Assembly: GCF_001182785.1 (NCBI RefSeq)
Contig: NZ_CP012102.1
Span: 28,086 to 92,085, forward strand
DNA: 64,000 nt
Origin: Bacillus thuringiensis
Lineage (GTDB): Bacteria > Bacillota > Bacilli > Bacillales > Bacillaceae_G
Direction of reading: 5' to 3'
Positions 34,832 through 42,516 of the stretch are shown here, piece after piece. Numbering within the stretch: position 1 is the first letter of the stretch; the number at the start of each line of letters is the position of its first letter. The translations under genes and the position numbers were made by a program. Under the pieces are notes generated by a model. That model searched no databases, was not told the DNA's origin, and saw only the letters and a program-made list of their open reading frames with translations.

Positions 34832-35535
34832 GAAATTTTAACTATATGAAATATATATTTTTAACGATGCTTATACTTTTTGTTATTCCAGAAGGTATAT
34901 CTTTTATTATGAGATTCTCAAAGGAATTAAGTAATTATGATAATAAAGCTCTTATTGCAGTAATTTTGATGACAATATTCCTACAAATAATTCTAGCATG
35001 GTTTGTGACAAAAAATTTAAAAAGAGCTGCATCTAACAAAATTATATTAGACAGAGATGTGAGTGATATATCAGAAATTAATTACAATAAAAGTTTGAAT
35101 TATTCAAATATATCTATCTCCTTAATTATTATTTTAAATTTAATTTGTTTATTTTTCATATCAAGTATTTTAGAAGAAATAAATAATAAGTTATTTTTGA
35201 TGTTTATCCCATTATTCTTAACAATTTATTTTCTTACGATTTATTCAAAAAAAATTCAGGCTATTAATAGTACAGCTTTGAAAGAAAATGACATCGATTA
35301 TATTGAGAAGTATATGGGTAATTTAGATGAAGGAGAAATATATATACATTTTAAAGTGCTATTCAAAAATTTTTACTTAAATAATACTTTATTATTTGCG
35401 GTGATTTTAATATTATCGATATATTCTTTAAATAATCATTTGGATTACTCGCTACCACTCATACTACTAATAATTCTTTTTAGTATTAATAATTTATATT
35501 ATCAGTATCAATTAAAGAAAAATTATGAAAAGTAG
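34828..35535 (+). CDS. Membrane partner of the HTH regulator (DUF3169-like)
   Basis: 235 aa from a TTG overlapping the regulator stop. About six hydrophobic segments in pairs ('YIFLTMLILFVIPEGISF', 'LIAVILMTIFLQIILAWF', 'SLIIILNLICLFFISSIL', 'LLFAVILILSIYSL'). Proteins of this size next to a small XRE regulator are often of the DUF3169 family. It takes the place of CylR1 (94 aa) and may sequester or tune the regulator at the membrane; that is inference. Confidence 0.6.
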   Translation: MRNFNYMKYIFLTMLILFVIPEGISFIMRFSKELSNYDNKALIAVILMTIFLQIILAWFVTKNLKRAASNKIILDRDVSDISEINYNKSLNYSNISISLIIILNLICLFFISSILEEINNKLFLMFIPLFLTIYFLTIYSKKIQAINSTALKENDIDYIEKYMGNLDEGEIYIHFKVLFKNFYLNNTLLFAVILILSIYSLNNHLDYSLPLILLIILFSINNLYYQYQLKKNYEK

Positions 35536-35609
35536 ATATGTATTGAGAAGGATTCGTTAATAATGTAAATTTACTAGCATTTAAAATTCATATAATTGGG
35601 AGAGGTTTT

Positions 35610-36149
35610 ATGATTATCAAAGAAATAAATTTGCTTAGCAATGAAAAATTACAAAAAAAATTGCAAATAGTAAGTATCCCATTATTCTTAATATTATTTA
35701 TTCTTTTTTGGATGATTTCCAATATAGAAAGCCCATATAAACGACTAGTGGTTCATGACATAAATGAGATATTTCTTTCAACAATTATTCTTGTGTCAAT
35801 TTTTTTATTACATGAATTAATTCATGCAGTTCTATTTAAAATGTTTTGTCCTAGCTCAACAATAAAATTTGGATTTAAGAAAGGTATAATTTATACTGAA
35901 TCTCTAGATTCTGAATATTCCGTAAAAAAATTCATTGTGAGTTGTGTTACACCCTTCATCATAATTTCATTATTATTGTTTTGCTTAAATTTCGTGAATA
36001 TATTAACAGATAATCTATTTATACTTATTGCAACTTTACATGGAATAAGCTGTATAGGGGATTTTTACTGGATTTACATTTTGCGGAAATATGATAATAG
36101 AAAATATAAAGTCGTACCAACTAAAAAAGGTATAAATATTGTATATTAA
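35610..36149 (+). CDS. HELIHA metalloprotease-like membrane protein (DUF3267-like), immunity candidate
   Basis: 179 aa with four hydrophobic segments. A zinc-protease motif 'LLHELIHAVLFKMF' (HExxH) sits at about residue 70 in a membrane helix, as in DUF3267/M50-related proteins. CylI, the cytolysin immunity protein, also has an HExxH motif of this kind, though it is longer. The C-terminal Asp-containing helix (GDFYWIYILRKYDNRK) could supply the third ligand. It is the last gene of locus 2 before the IS border. Confidence 0.65.
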   Translation: MIIKEINLLSNEKLQKKLQIVSIPLFLILFILFWMISNIESPYKRLVVHDINEIFLSTIILVSIFLLHELIHAVLFKMFCPSSTIKFGFKKGIIYTESLDSEYSVKKFIVSCVTPFIIISLLLFCLNFVNILTDNLFILIATLHGISCIGDFYWIYILRKYDNRKYKVVPTKKGINIVY

Positions 36150-36155
36150 AATATC

Positions 36156-36979
36156 GGTTCTGGTGCAAAAATAAAGTAAAAGAGAATAAAGCATATATAT
36201 TCCTAACGGAATCGTATCTTATGCTACAAGTCCAAACAATTGATGGACGAATTCTTTCTGATTTTGGATAATCTGTTCTTTTTTAATCATATGTATGGGT
36301 TCTACTTCAGAAAGAATGGATATAGCTGTGTCAAGAGATTTGAGCCCTAGCATAGAACGGATACGCTTCTTTATAAAGCGATGATCTTGTTCTACTACAT
36401 TATTCAAGTACTTTTGTTGTCTAAGTTGCATACCATCAGGTATGCTTTTTTCTTTTTTCACTGTTCAATTGCTATAGGATAAGCCGGATTCTTATCGACT
36501 GTTATCACACGTGGCTTTGAAACATGAAAAGACCGCAAAGCTTTCTTGAAAAAGCGCTTTGCAGCCTTTTGGTCTCTTGTTTTGCTTAGACAAAAATCAA
36601 TGGTGTTTGCTTTCGAATCAACAGCACGGTACAGGTACATCCATTGCCCTGTAACTTTTACATATGTTTCATCAACTCTCCAAGAGTCATTGGTTTGCTT
36701 GAGGTGACGACGAATTCGTTTGTCCAATTCAGGGCCATACTGATGAACCCAACACATAATCGTAGTATGAGAAATAGATAAACCCCGTTTCTTCATCATT
36801 TCCACCAAATCAAGAAAACTGAGGTTATACCGTAAGTACCATCTTACTGTTAATAAAATTAAATCAGGCTGATAATGCTTCCATTTGAATAAATTTTCCT
36901 TTTTCATACTGATCACACACCTTTTCTAGAGTAGTAATATCAGTATGTCCAAGTTTTATAGATTTTTTGCACCAGAATC
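36156..36979 (-). mobile_element. IS240-type element, copy 5
   Basis: Ends ggttctggtgcaaaaa (left) and ttttttgcaccagaatc (right). 824 bp, one base shorter than copy 4 because of a frameshift in the transposase. It borders locus 2 on the right, inverted relative to copy 4. Confidence 0.85.
36219..36907 (-). pseudogene. Frameshifted IS6-family transposase, copy 5
   Basis: The N-terminal part (to ...AYPIAIEQ, about 36458) and the C-terminal part (from KKEKSIPDGMQ) are in different frames because one base is missing in the run at about 36460 (ttttttcactg versus ttttttcaactg in other copies). The DDE residues are split between the two parts, so it is inactive unless frameshifting occurs. Confidence 0.8.
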
Positions 36980-37568
36980 GACTGAAAGGAACTGGTTTTA
37001 TAAAATTTTTTATGAGAAAGCAGCACCTAGTCTAATATATTCTTTGGTTACTATATACGGTAATGCTTTTAATACAAGATTAAGATTAATATTCATATAA
37101 AATATGTAAAATAACACGAATTATTTTACAGTTGATTTTAATAGGTAAGATTTGCATTTTTTAAATATCGGAACAGACTTGTGCGTTTTCCTGAGTTTTT
37201 GTATACAATTTTTAAGATTTCACTCTCCAAGTTTAAGTAAGATAGCTCTTTTGTCATGCAGTTTAGATCCTCTAACTTTATTTCTTTTTCCTACATCGTT
37301 GTAATCAAACTACTTTTTAATCCACTTATAAAGCGTTACTTGTAGTATGTAATCCTTTTACTTAATTCTTATTTATTATATGGATACTCCCTACTTGAAA
37401 TTCATCGTAAGGAATTAAATAAGTTATGTTCATATGAACATAACTTATTTAAAGATTACACAATTAATTATTGTGTAATTCAAAAAAATACAAATTTGCG
37501 AACTGTGAAAAATAGTATTTCTACTATAACATATTAGTTGTATTTAACATTAAAGGAGGGATTTTACT

Positions 37569-37769
37569 ATGAATCGTAATCAAATTATTGAAGAATTAGC
37601 AGAAAATCATCCAGCAGGGGCTAAACTAGTTGAAGTTTCTAAAGATGAATTATCACGCACTTATGGCGGTGGAGATGTTCAACCTGAAACTAGTCCTGCC
37701 TGTGCGGTTGGTGGAGCCGTTGCAGGTGGACTCTGGGTCGCTCATACAGTATCATATTGGAATTGCTAA
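37569..37769 (+). CDS. lanA: LanA-alpha1, second identical copy
   Basis: 66 aa, identical to the product of 15940-16140, in inverse orientation. The ribosome site is one base different (AAAGGAGGGATTTTACT). The palindromes at 16231-16292 are conserved upstream at about 37411-37475. It is 16.6 kb from lanM1, so if expressed it needs the synthetase in trans. Confidence 0.85.
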   Translation: MNRNQIIEELAENHPAGAKLVEVSKDELSRTYGGGDVQPETSPACAVGGAVAGGLWVAHTVSYWNC

Positions 37770-37786
37770 TTTGAAAATAAAATTCG

Positions 37787-37955
37787 ATTAAAGAAAATCA
37801 TCTAGCAGGGGCTAAACTAGTTGAAGTTTCTAAAGATGAATAATCACGCACTTATGGTGGTGGAGATGTTCAACCTGAATCTACTCCACCTTTCGCCTGT
37901 GATTATTCCTGTTGGTTCAGGCATTGCGACTGGTATTGCTGTTTCTAAATTTTTC
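37787..37955 (+). pseudogene. Broken second lanthipeptide precursor, copy 3
   Basis: Same as the other two copies but with an additional nonsense change in the leader (KDE then TAA). The core VIIPVGSGIATGIAVSKF is again in another frame. Confidence 0.7.
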
Positions 37956-38049
37956 TGCAGCATGGTGTCATGAATCTTCTGGTATTGGCTATCAATTATT
38001 ACGTTTAGCATTTCCAGTTTCGTTTAATTCATTAAATTCCCGTAGATGA
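37956..38049 (+). pseudogene. lanM fragment with internal deletion
   Basis: Reads AAWCHESSGIGYQLLRLA: the first half matches the first zinc-site region of lanM1 and the second half matches its C-terminus (GIGYQLLRLAQPN), joined at the shared GIG. About 240 codons are lost. Followed by unrelated FPVSFNSLNSRR and a stop. Confidence 0.75.
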
Positions 38050-38051
38050 GT

Positions 38052-38092
38052 AAAAAATACATATTAAATTACAAATTTAATATGTATTTTTT
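38052..38092 (-). terminator. Terminator of the recombinase operon
   Basis: Perfect 17-bp stem (AAAAAATACATATTAAA / complement) overlapping the recombinase stop codon and ending in T6 on the minus strand. Confidence 0.75.
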
Positions 38093-39069
38093 GTGGAGCT
38101 TTTGTAGTAATTGTAATATCTCTTTAAAGATAAATTAGATTTAAAACCTATTTGCTGCATGACTTGATCAGGCGGAGTATTCCCTTGAATATTCCTTAAA
38201 ATAAAGGTATTCCGAAAATGTTGAGCAGAAATTCCCTTTCGGAGATTAGCACGTTTCACTTCTAAACGAATCATTTTTTGTATTGAGATTTCGGTTAAAA
38301 ATTTTGGTGCATCCTCCTCATAGCTCCAGTGATATGTCCCCCGGGTAAAATCAAAAGCAACAAATAACGGATCATTGCTGTGATATTTAGGACGTACAGG
38401 TTCAGGTATAGTTTTATAGTAATTATATAGGTATAATTTATCTTCTTCCTTCAAATTAATGATTCTATTTACTTTTGAGTCTTCAGGAATGGATAAAGTA
38501 TTATTTTCGAAATGAACGTGTACCATTCGTAAAGAAACAAGCTCTTTCAAAGATAATCCATAATCCAGCAGTAATATAACGATAGAAACATTCCGCTCTA
38601 AGATCATTGGGCGTACGGATCGTTGTTTTTCTGTAAGGCCTTCTAGTGAAGAAATGACTTCCTTTAAGCGCTTTTCTTCCTCGAAAGAAACGAAATCCTC
38701 CCTACGTAATGCTCGATTAGGTGGATCTATATGAGTAGTCCCTTCAATTGGGCTTGGTAAATCTAAGTATCCGTACAGCCTATTTAAAACAATATATATA
38801 CGATGTACAGTTTTATCGGAGTATTGACGATCGGCTTTTAAATGGTTAAAAAATGATTCGAAATCTTTTTTCTGTAGTGATTCCCAAATAGTATCGTTAG
38901 TAAACCTTTTTGATTGGTGCAGCCATTGAATCAAACTTTCCACATCATAGATGTATCGTTTGATTGTAGAAGATTTTCTTCCTTTGTTTGATAAATAAGA
39001 AGAAAAGCCTTCTATTGTATGTTGGATCTCTTTTGAAGTCATGTTATATTTTTCACTCCTTATCCTCAT
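38077..39069 (-). CDS. Tyrosine-recombinase-like protein with degenerate active site
   Basis: 330 aa (or 321 from the internal ATG at 39042). N-terminal SAM-like core-binding domain ('STIKRYIYDVESLIQWLH') and C-terminal catalytic fold. Of the canonical R-H-R-H-Y set, Arg I is Ser ('YGLSLKELVSLR'), the box II His is displaced ('AQHFRNTF'), and the His/Trp before the Tyr is Phe ('IGFKSNLSLKRYYNY'). Only Arg II and Tyr are evident. Start overlaps the serine recombinase gene. It may be an accessory DNA-binding protein rather than a recombinase. Confidence 0.7.
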   Translation of the reverse strand: MRIRSEKYNMTSKEIQHTIEGFSSYLSNKGRKSSTIKRYIYDVESLIQWLHQSKRFTNDTIWESLQKKDFESFFNHLKADRQYSDKTVHRIYIVLNRLYGYLDLPSPIEGTTHIDPPNRALRREDFVSFEEEKRLKEVISSLEGLTEKQRSVRPMILERNVSIVILLLDYGLSLKELVSLRMVHVHFENNTLSIPEDSKVNRIINLKEEDKLYLYNYYKTIPEPVRPKYHSNDPLFVAFDFTRGTYHWSYEEDAPKFLTEISIQKMIRLEVKRANLRKGISAQHFRNTFILRNIQGNTPPDQVMQQIGFKSNLSLKRYYNYYKSSTKNTY

Positions 39070-39679
39070 ACCTTTTGACTACTCTGTAAAACGTAGGACT
39101 TGTCATATTGCATTTCTTCATAGCGTATAGCGCTGTAATCTTTCCTTGTTTCCAATCGTTATATACATCGATAAATTCCTGAGTGATTTTAGTTTTAGGT
39201 CTACCCAAATGCTTACCTTTTTTCTTTGCAACTTCAATACCCTCACGTTGACGAGTCTTTATTTTTGTTCGTTCTTCTTCAGCAAGCCAGGACAAGATTT
39301 GGAGTACCAAATCAGTAATAAGATTTCCTAAACTATCTTTATATTGAGTTGTATCTAAAAGTGGCATATCTAATACGACAATATGAGCTTGAATATTTTG
39401 GGTAATATCTTTCCACTCCTCAAGGATAGCTTCTTTATTTCTGCCGAAACGATCTAAGGAATGAATATATAAAATATCATCTTTTCTTAACATACGTTTT
39501 ACGAGTTGATATTGATCACGATTAAAATCTCTTCCACTTTGTTTGTCGATAAAAATATCTCGTTCGTCAGTGATGAGTTGTTTCATTGCTTCGAGCTGCC
39601 GATCTTCATTTTGGTCTTTACTACTAACCCTTATATATCCGAATTTTCTTGTATTCAAAATAAATAGACATCCTTTCAA
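39053..39679 (-). CDS. Serine recombinase (resolvase/invertase family)
   Basis: About 200 aa. Catalytic Ser in 'FGYIRVSSKDQNEDRQ', conserved 'LYIHSLDRFGRNKEAIL' and 'LADEERTKIKTRQREGI' region, and a C-terminal HTH ('WKQGKITALYAMKKCN', SPTFYRVVKRYE). The TTG at 39679 is the longest start; TTG at 39658 (NTRKFGYIRV) is also possible. Upstream lies a cluster of direct and inverted CAAAAGGTGT repeats that looks like its res/operator. It could resolve cointegrates made by the IS6 elements or plasmid dimers. Confidence 0.8.
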   Translation of the reverse strand: MKGCLFILNTRKFGYIRVSSKDQNEDRQLEAMKQLITDERDIFIDKQSGRDFNRDQYQLVKRMLRKDDILYIHSLDRFGRNKEAILEEWKDITQNIQAHIVVLDMPLLDTTQYKDSLGNLITDLVLQILSWLAEEERTKIKTRQREGIEVAKKKGKHLGRPKTKITQEFIDVYNDWKQGKITALYAMKKCNMTSPTFYRVVKRYEDKE

Positions 39680-39821
39680 AAGTATTTCTAATAAAATTAT
39701 ATCAAATATACTTCAAAAGGTGTCATTAATTATTTATCACTTCAAAAGTATATTTTCAAACCTTTTGAAGCACTAAATCTATTAGGTTTTAATATACATC
39801 AAAAGGTGTACCTTTTGGAAC
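39672..39821. other. res-like repeat cluster
   Basis: Six copies of a CTTCAAAAGGTGT-type unit: direct at 39672, 39710, 39739 and 39796, inverted at 39759 and 39809. The last pair forms the palindrome CAAAAGGTGTACCTTTTG. Several dyads of unequal spacing upstream of a resolvase is the classical res layout (crossover site plus accessory sites). Confidence 0.6.
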
Positions 39822-39980
39822 ATTTCTCTCTTTGTTTAGAATGATACAAACCGGTTTATTACTTAACAACACATTTTGTAGATTTTATGATAAATTAACT
39901 TAAATATGGAATAGTTTAGACAATAATGTTAAGGAAATGTGAATTTTTTTAAAAAAACAGAAAATAAAGATTTTTCATTG

Positions 39981-40020
39981 TATTCAAATTTATATGTTTG
40001 TGATATTATAAATTTGAATA
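39981..40020 (+). promoter_or_regulatory. Operator-like 14-bp inverted repeat before the radical SAM locus
   Basis: Perfect arms 39981-39994 and 40007-40020 (TATTCAAATTTATA and complement) overlapping an extended -10-like TGATATTAT. It is about 67 bases before the first precursor gene. No dedicated regulator gene is evident in the locus. Confidence 0.5.
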
Positions 40021-40086
40021 AGCTAACATTTGGGGTTTGTTCCTAATAATTCCTTTTGTTTGATGATATAGGAGGTGGTCATTAAA

Positions 40087-40179
40087 ATGAATTATACTTC
40101 ACCAACTATTAAACTAGTAAGCTCTAAAGGTTCGGCATCATGTGCATGTGGTATATTGGCTGGAAGTGGAAGTAGTTAA
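40087..40179 (+). CDS. Radical SAM RiPP precursor, copy 1
   Basis: A 30-aa peptide, MNYTSPTIKLVSSKGSAS then CACGILAGSGSS, with AGGAGG 12 bases upstream. The first of five near-identical genes. The invariant part is MNYTSPTIK and SKGSASCACG; changes are at residues 10, 12 and after the CACG. There is no GG leader motif and hardly room for a long leader. The two cysteines in CAC, the many Ser, and the radical SAM gene downstream suggest thioether or other radical chemistry on this segment. Confidence 0.85.
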   Translation: MNYTSPTIKLVSSKGSASCACGILAGSGSS

Positions 40180-40228
40180 TAACTGATTAAACAGTTATTA
40201 AGAAATATGAGAAAAAGGAGGAATTCTA

Positions 40229-40321
40229 ATGAATTATACTTCACCAACTATTAAACTAGTAAGTTCTAAAGGTTCAGCATCGTGTGCATGCGGATTGTTA
40301 GTAGGAAATGGGAATAGCTAA
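40229..40321 (+). CDS. Radical SAM RiPP precursor, copy 2
   Basis: 30 aa, as copy 1 but ending CACGLLVGNGNS. Ribosome site AGGAGG. It is 142 bases after copy 1; the spacer carries a TAACTG...CAGTTA hairpin that recurs after each gene. Confidence 0.85.
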   Translation: MNYTSPTIKLVSSKGSASCACGLLVGNGNS

Positions 40322-40369
40322 TAACTGATTAAACAGTTATTAAGAAATATGAGAAAAGGAGGAATTCTA

Positions 40370-40462
40370 ATGAATTATACCTCACCAACTATTAAACAAG
40401 TAAGTTCTAAAGGTTCAGCATCATGTGCATGTGGATTGTTAGTAGGAAATGGGAATAGCTAA
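40370..40462 (+). CDS. Radical SAM RiPP precursor, copy 3
   Basis: 30 aa, Q instead of L at residue 10 (TIKQVSSKGSAS), end CACGLLVGNGNS. Unit length 141 bases. Confidence 0.85.
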   Translation: MNYTSPTIKQVSSKGSASCACGLLVGNGNS

Positions 40463-40510
40463 TAACTGATTAAACAGTTATTAAGAAATATGAGAAAAGG
40501 AGGAATTCTA

Positions 40511-40603
40511 ATGAATTATACTTCACCAACTATTAAACAAGTAGGTTCTAAAGGTTCAGCATCATGTGCATGTGGAAGATTGGTAGGGAATGGGAATAGT
40601 TAA
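40511..40603 (+). CDS. Radical SAM RiPP precursor, copy 4
   Basis: 30 aa, TIKQVGSKGSAS and a charged core end, CACGRLVGNGNS. It is the only copy with Arg after CACG, so the family makes at least four different products (copies 1, 2/3-type, 4 and 5 differ). Confidence 0.85.
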   Translation: MNYTSPTIKQVGSKGSASCACGRLVGNGNS

Positions 40604-40651
40604 TAACTGATTAAACAATTATTAAGAAATATGAGAAAAGGAGGGATTCTA

Positions 40652-40744
40652 ATGAATTATACTTCACCAACTATTAAACAAGTAGGTTCTAAAGGTTCAG
40701 CATCATGTGCATGTGGATTGTTAGTAGGAAATGGAAATAGCTAA
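40652..40744 (+). CDS. Radical SAM RiPP precursor, copy 5
   Basis: 30 aa, TIKQVGSKGSAS and CACGLLVGNGNS. Last gene of the array, followed by a hairpin and the radical SAM gene. Confidence 0.85.
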   Translation: MNYTSPTIKQVGSKGSASCACGLLVGNGNS

Positions 40745-40778
40745 TACTTAATATAATGTATACTTAACAAAATGAAAG

Positions 40779-40820
40779 AATAAGGATGCATTCTTTGAAT
40801 ACAAGTAATGTATCCTTATT
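40779..40820 (+). terminator. Hairpin between precursor array and radical SAM gene
   Basis: Arms AATAAGGATGCATT (40779-40792) and AATGTATCCTTATT (40807-40820) pair fully with one G-T wobble, then TCTAGTC. Without a long T-tract it is probably leaky, giving more precursor than enzyme mRNA. Confidence 0.55.
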
Positions 40821-40888
40821 TCTAGTCACTGATAAATTACTTAATAAGAATAGAGAAATATTATTTTATGAAGCTTGGGGGAATAAGT

Positions 40889-42205
40889 GTGGCGGTATTA
40901 ATGAATAAAAAATTATTAGTAAAGAGGAAAGGAAACATAGCCGTTTATTCAAGGAAAGATGATTACATAGTTCATAATTTTATTCTAAATAGTTGGCTCG
41001 TATTAAATTCTAAAGAATATGAAGTTGCAGCTCATATATTATTTAATCAAGTTTCTTATAATGAAATTTTTGAAAAGCACGAAACATCGATGGTGAATAG
41101 AATAATTAATTTAATTAAACTTTATAAAATTGATTCTGATACAAATAGCGAGGAGCAAATAAGTAGTTTTACTAATAATGCTAAAAAAAATATTCCCTCA
41201 ATCGTCTATTTTGTTACAACTTACACATGTAATTTAAGTTGCGTATATTGTTATGCAGAAAGTGGACCTAATAGAACTATGAAGGAAGATTTAACCACTG
41301 ATGAGGCTAAAAAGGTTATTAGGGAAATAAAAGATTTAGGTACAAAAACTGTAGTGTTTACAGGGGGAGAAGCCTTTTTAAGAAAAGATTTATTTACTTT
41401 GATTGAATACTCAAATGAAGTGGGTTTGGAAGTTAAAATAATTACAAACGGTTCTTTTATAAGTAATATAGATATCGCTAAGAAGCTGTCTTCTCTTACA
41501 GAATTGATCACTATCAGTCTTGATTCTCTACAAGAAAATCAGCATGATAAAAATAGAGGGAGGGGCTCATGGAAAAAAGCAACGAAGGCTATTAAATTAT
41601 TAATGGAAGCTGGTGGGAAATTAAAAATAAATCAAACGATCACAACAAATAATTTAGACTCGATTGATGATATGCTTCAGTTTACATATAAGAATGATAT
41701 GAAAATTGTTGTAGTTCCGGCTTCATCATTAGGTAGAGGGAAACAGAATGAATATGAATTAGATTATGCTCAAAGATTAGATTTTGAAAATACAATTCTT
41801 AAAAATAGTCACAAACAAGGGCAAATTGCCAAGCAATTCTCTATTCAACAACATTGTGGCCATGGTTTGGGGGAATTTTCTGTAGATAGTAGAGGAAACG
41901 TCTATCCATGTAAATTAATGCATGATAACTCTTTTTATGCAGGGAACATAAAAGAAGAATCTCTCTCTAAAATATATTATCAATCAAAGTCTTTTCAAGA
42001 ATCGAGGGAACGTCATGTTGATAATATACCGATATGTAAAGGCTGCTCTTTTAAGTATCTTTGTGGTGGAGGATGTAGAGCCATCCAATGGAGTGAAACT
42101 ACAAAAATAGATGGTACAAATACACATGAATGTGTATTTATTAAAACTGCTTTTATCGAACAAATGTGGAGATACTTTAAATCGAATAAGGAGGTTACAG
42201 CATAA
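40889..42205 (+). CDS. Radical SAM/SPASM peptide maturase
   Basis: About 438 aa. GTG at 40889 is chosen because GGGGG lies 8 bases upstream; ATG at 40868 has no site. Residues 1-90 look like a RiPP-recognition-type N-terminal region. The SAM cluster motif is 'TYTCNLSCVYCYAESG' (CxxxCxxC) followed by 'VVFTGGEAFLRKDLF'. The C-terminal SPASM domain has 'HCGHGLGEFSVDSRGNVY', 'PICKGCSFKYLCGGGCRA' and a final Cys, enough for two auxiliary 4Fe-4S clusters. It should act on the CAC-containing precursors. Reaction type (thioether, C-C or epimerisation) cannot be read from sequence. Confidence 0.85.
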   Translation: MAVLMNKKLLVKRKGNIAVYSRKDDYIVHNFILNSWLVLNSKEYEVAAHILFNQVSYNEIFEKHETSMVNRIINLIKLYKIDSDTNSEEQISSFTNNAKKNIPSIVYFVTTYTCNLSCVYCYAESGPNRTMKEDLTTDEAKKVIREIKDLGTKTVVFTGGEAFLRKDLFTLIEYSNEVGLEVKIITNGSFISNIDIAKKLSSLTELITISLDSLQENQHDKNRGRGSWKKATKAIKLLMEAGGKLKINQTITTNNLDSIDDMLQFTYKNDMKIVVVPASSLGRGKQNEYELDYAQRLDFENTILKNSHKQGQIAKQFSIQQHCGHGLGEFSVDSRGNVYPCKLMHDNSFYAGNIKEESLSKIYYQSKSFQESRERHVDNIPICKGCSFKYLCGGGCRAIQWSETTKIDGTNTHECVFIKTAFIEQMWRYFKSNKEVTA

Positions 42206-42516
42206 TGGGGGAAAAAGTATATAATTTAAAAAAAGAAATATTTTTCGATAAAAATCCAGAAGGAATATTTATCCTAAGCCCTAAAGGAGAAACTTTAATT
42301 TTAGATGATGAAGTAGCTATGGTTATTTGGAAAGAATTCAATGAGAATTCGCATCTAAGTACTAAAAATCTAGTGGGAAAATTATTAATAGATTTTAACC
42401 TAGACGAAACATTTAAAGAAAGAGTCGAAAATGATGTAACTCGATTTTTTGCAGAATTATTAAATCATGGATTAATAGAGGAAAGGGATTATGAATTACA
42501 CGAATCAATTCATTAA
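42205..42516 (+). CDS. PqqD-like RiPP recognition protein
   Basis: 103 aa, starting on the last base of the radical SAM stop codon with AAGGAGG upstream. The pattern 'ILSPKGETLILDDEVAMVIW', then 'LLIDFNLDETFKERVENDV' and 'FFAELLNHGLIEER' is typical of PqqD/RRE winged-helix proteins, which bind the precursor leader and deliver it to the maturase. Tight coupling to the radical SAM gene supports this. Confidence 0.8.
   Translation: MGEKVYNLKKEIFFDKNPEGIFILSPKGETLILDDEVAMVIWKEFNENSHLSTKNLVGKLLIDFNLDETFKERVENDVTRFFAELLNHGLIEERDYELHESIH

Larger units (their letters stand above)
36156..37955. repeat. Right arm of the ~1.7-kb inverted repeat
   Basis: Contains IS240 (minus), the lanA upstream region, lanA-alpha1 and the broken beta copy, in inverse order and orientation to 21080-22784. 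The non-IS part (36980-37955) is even closer to 15756-16729, of which it is an inverted duplicate. Confidence 0.75.

Noticed and set aside
40087..40744. The five tandem 141-bp repeats considered as a CRISPR array
   Set aside because: Repeat units are coding, start with ATG after AGGAGG sites and end in stop codons; there are no spacers of constant length and no cas genes.
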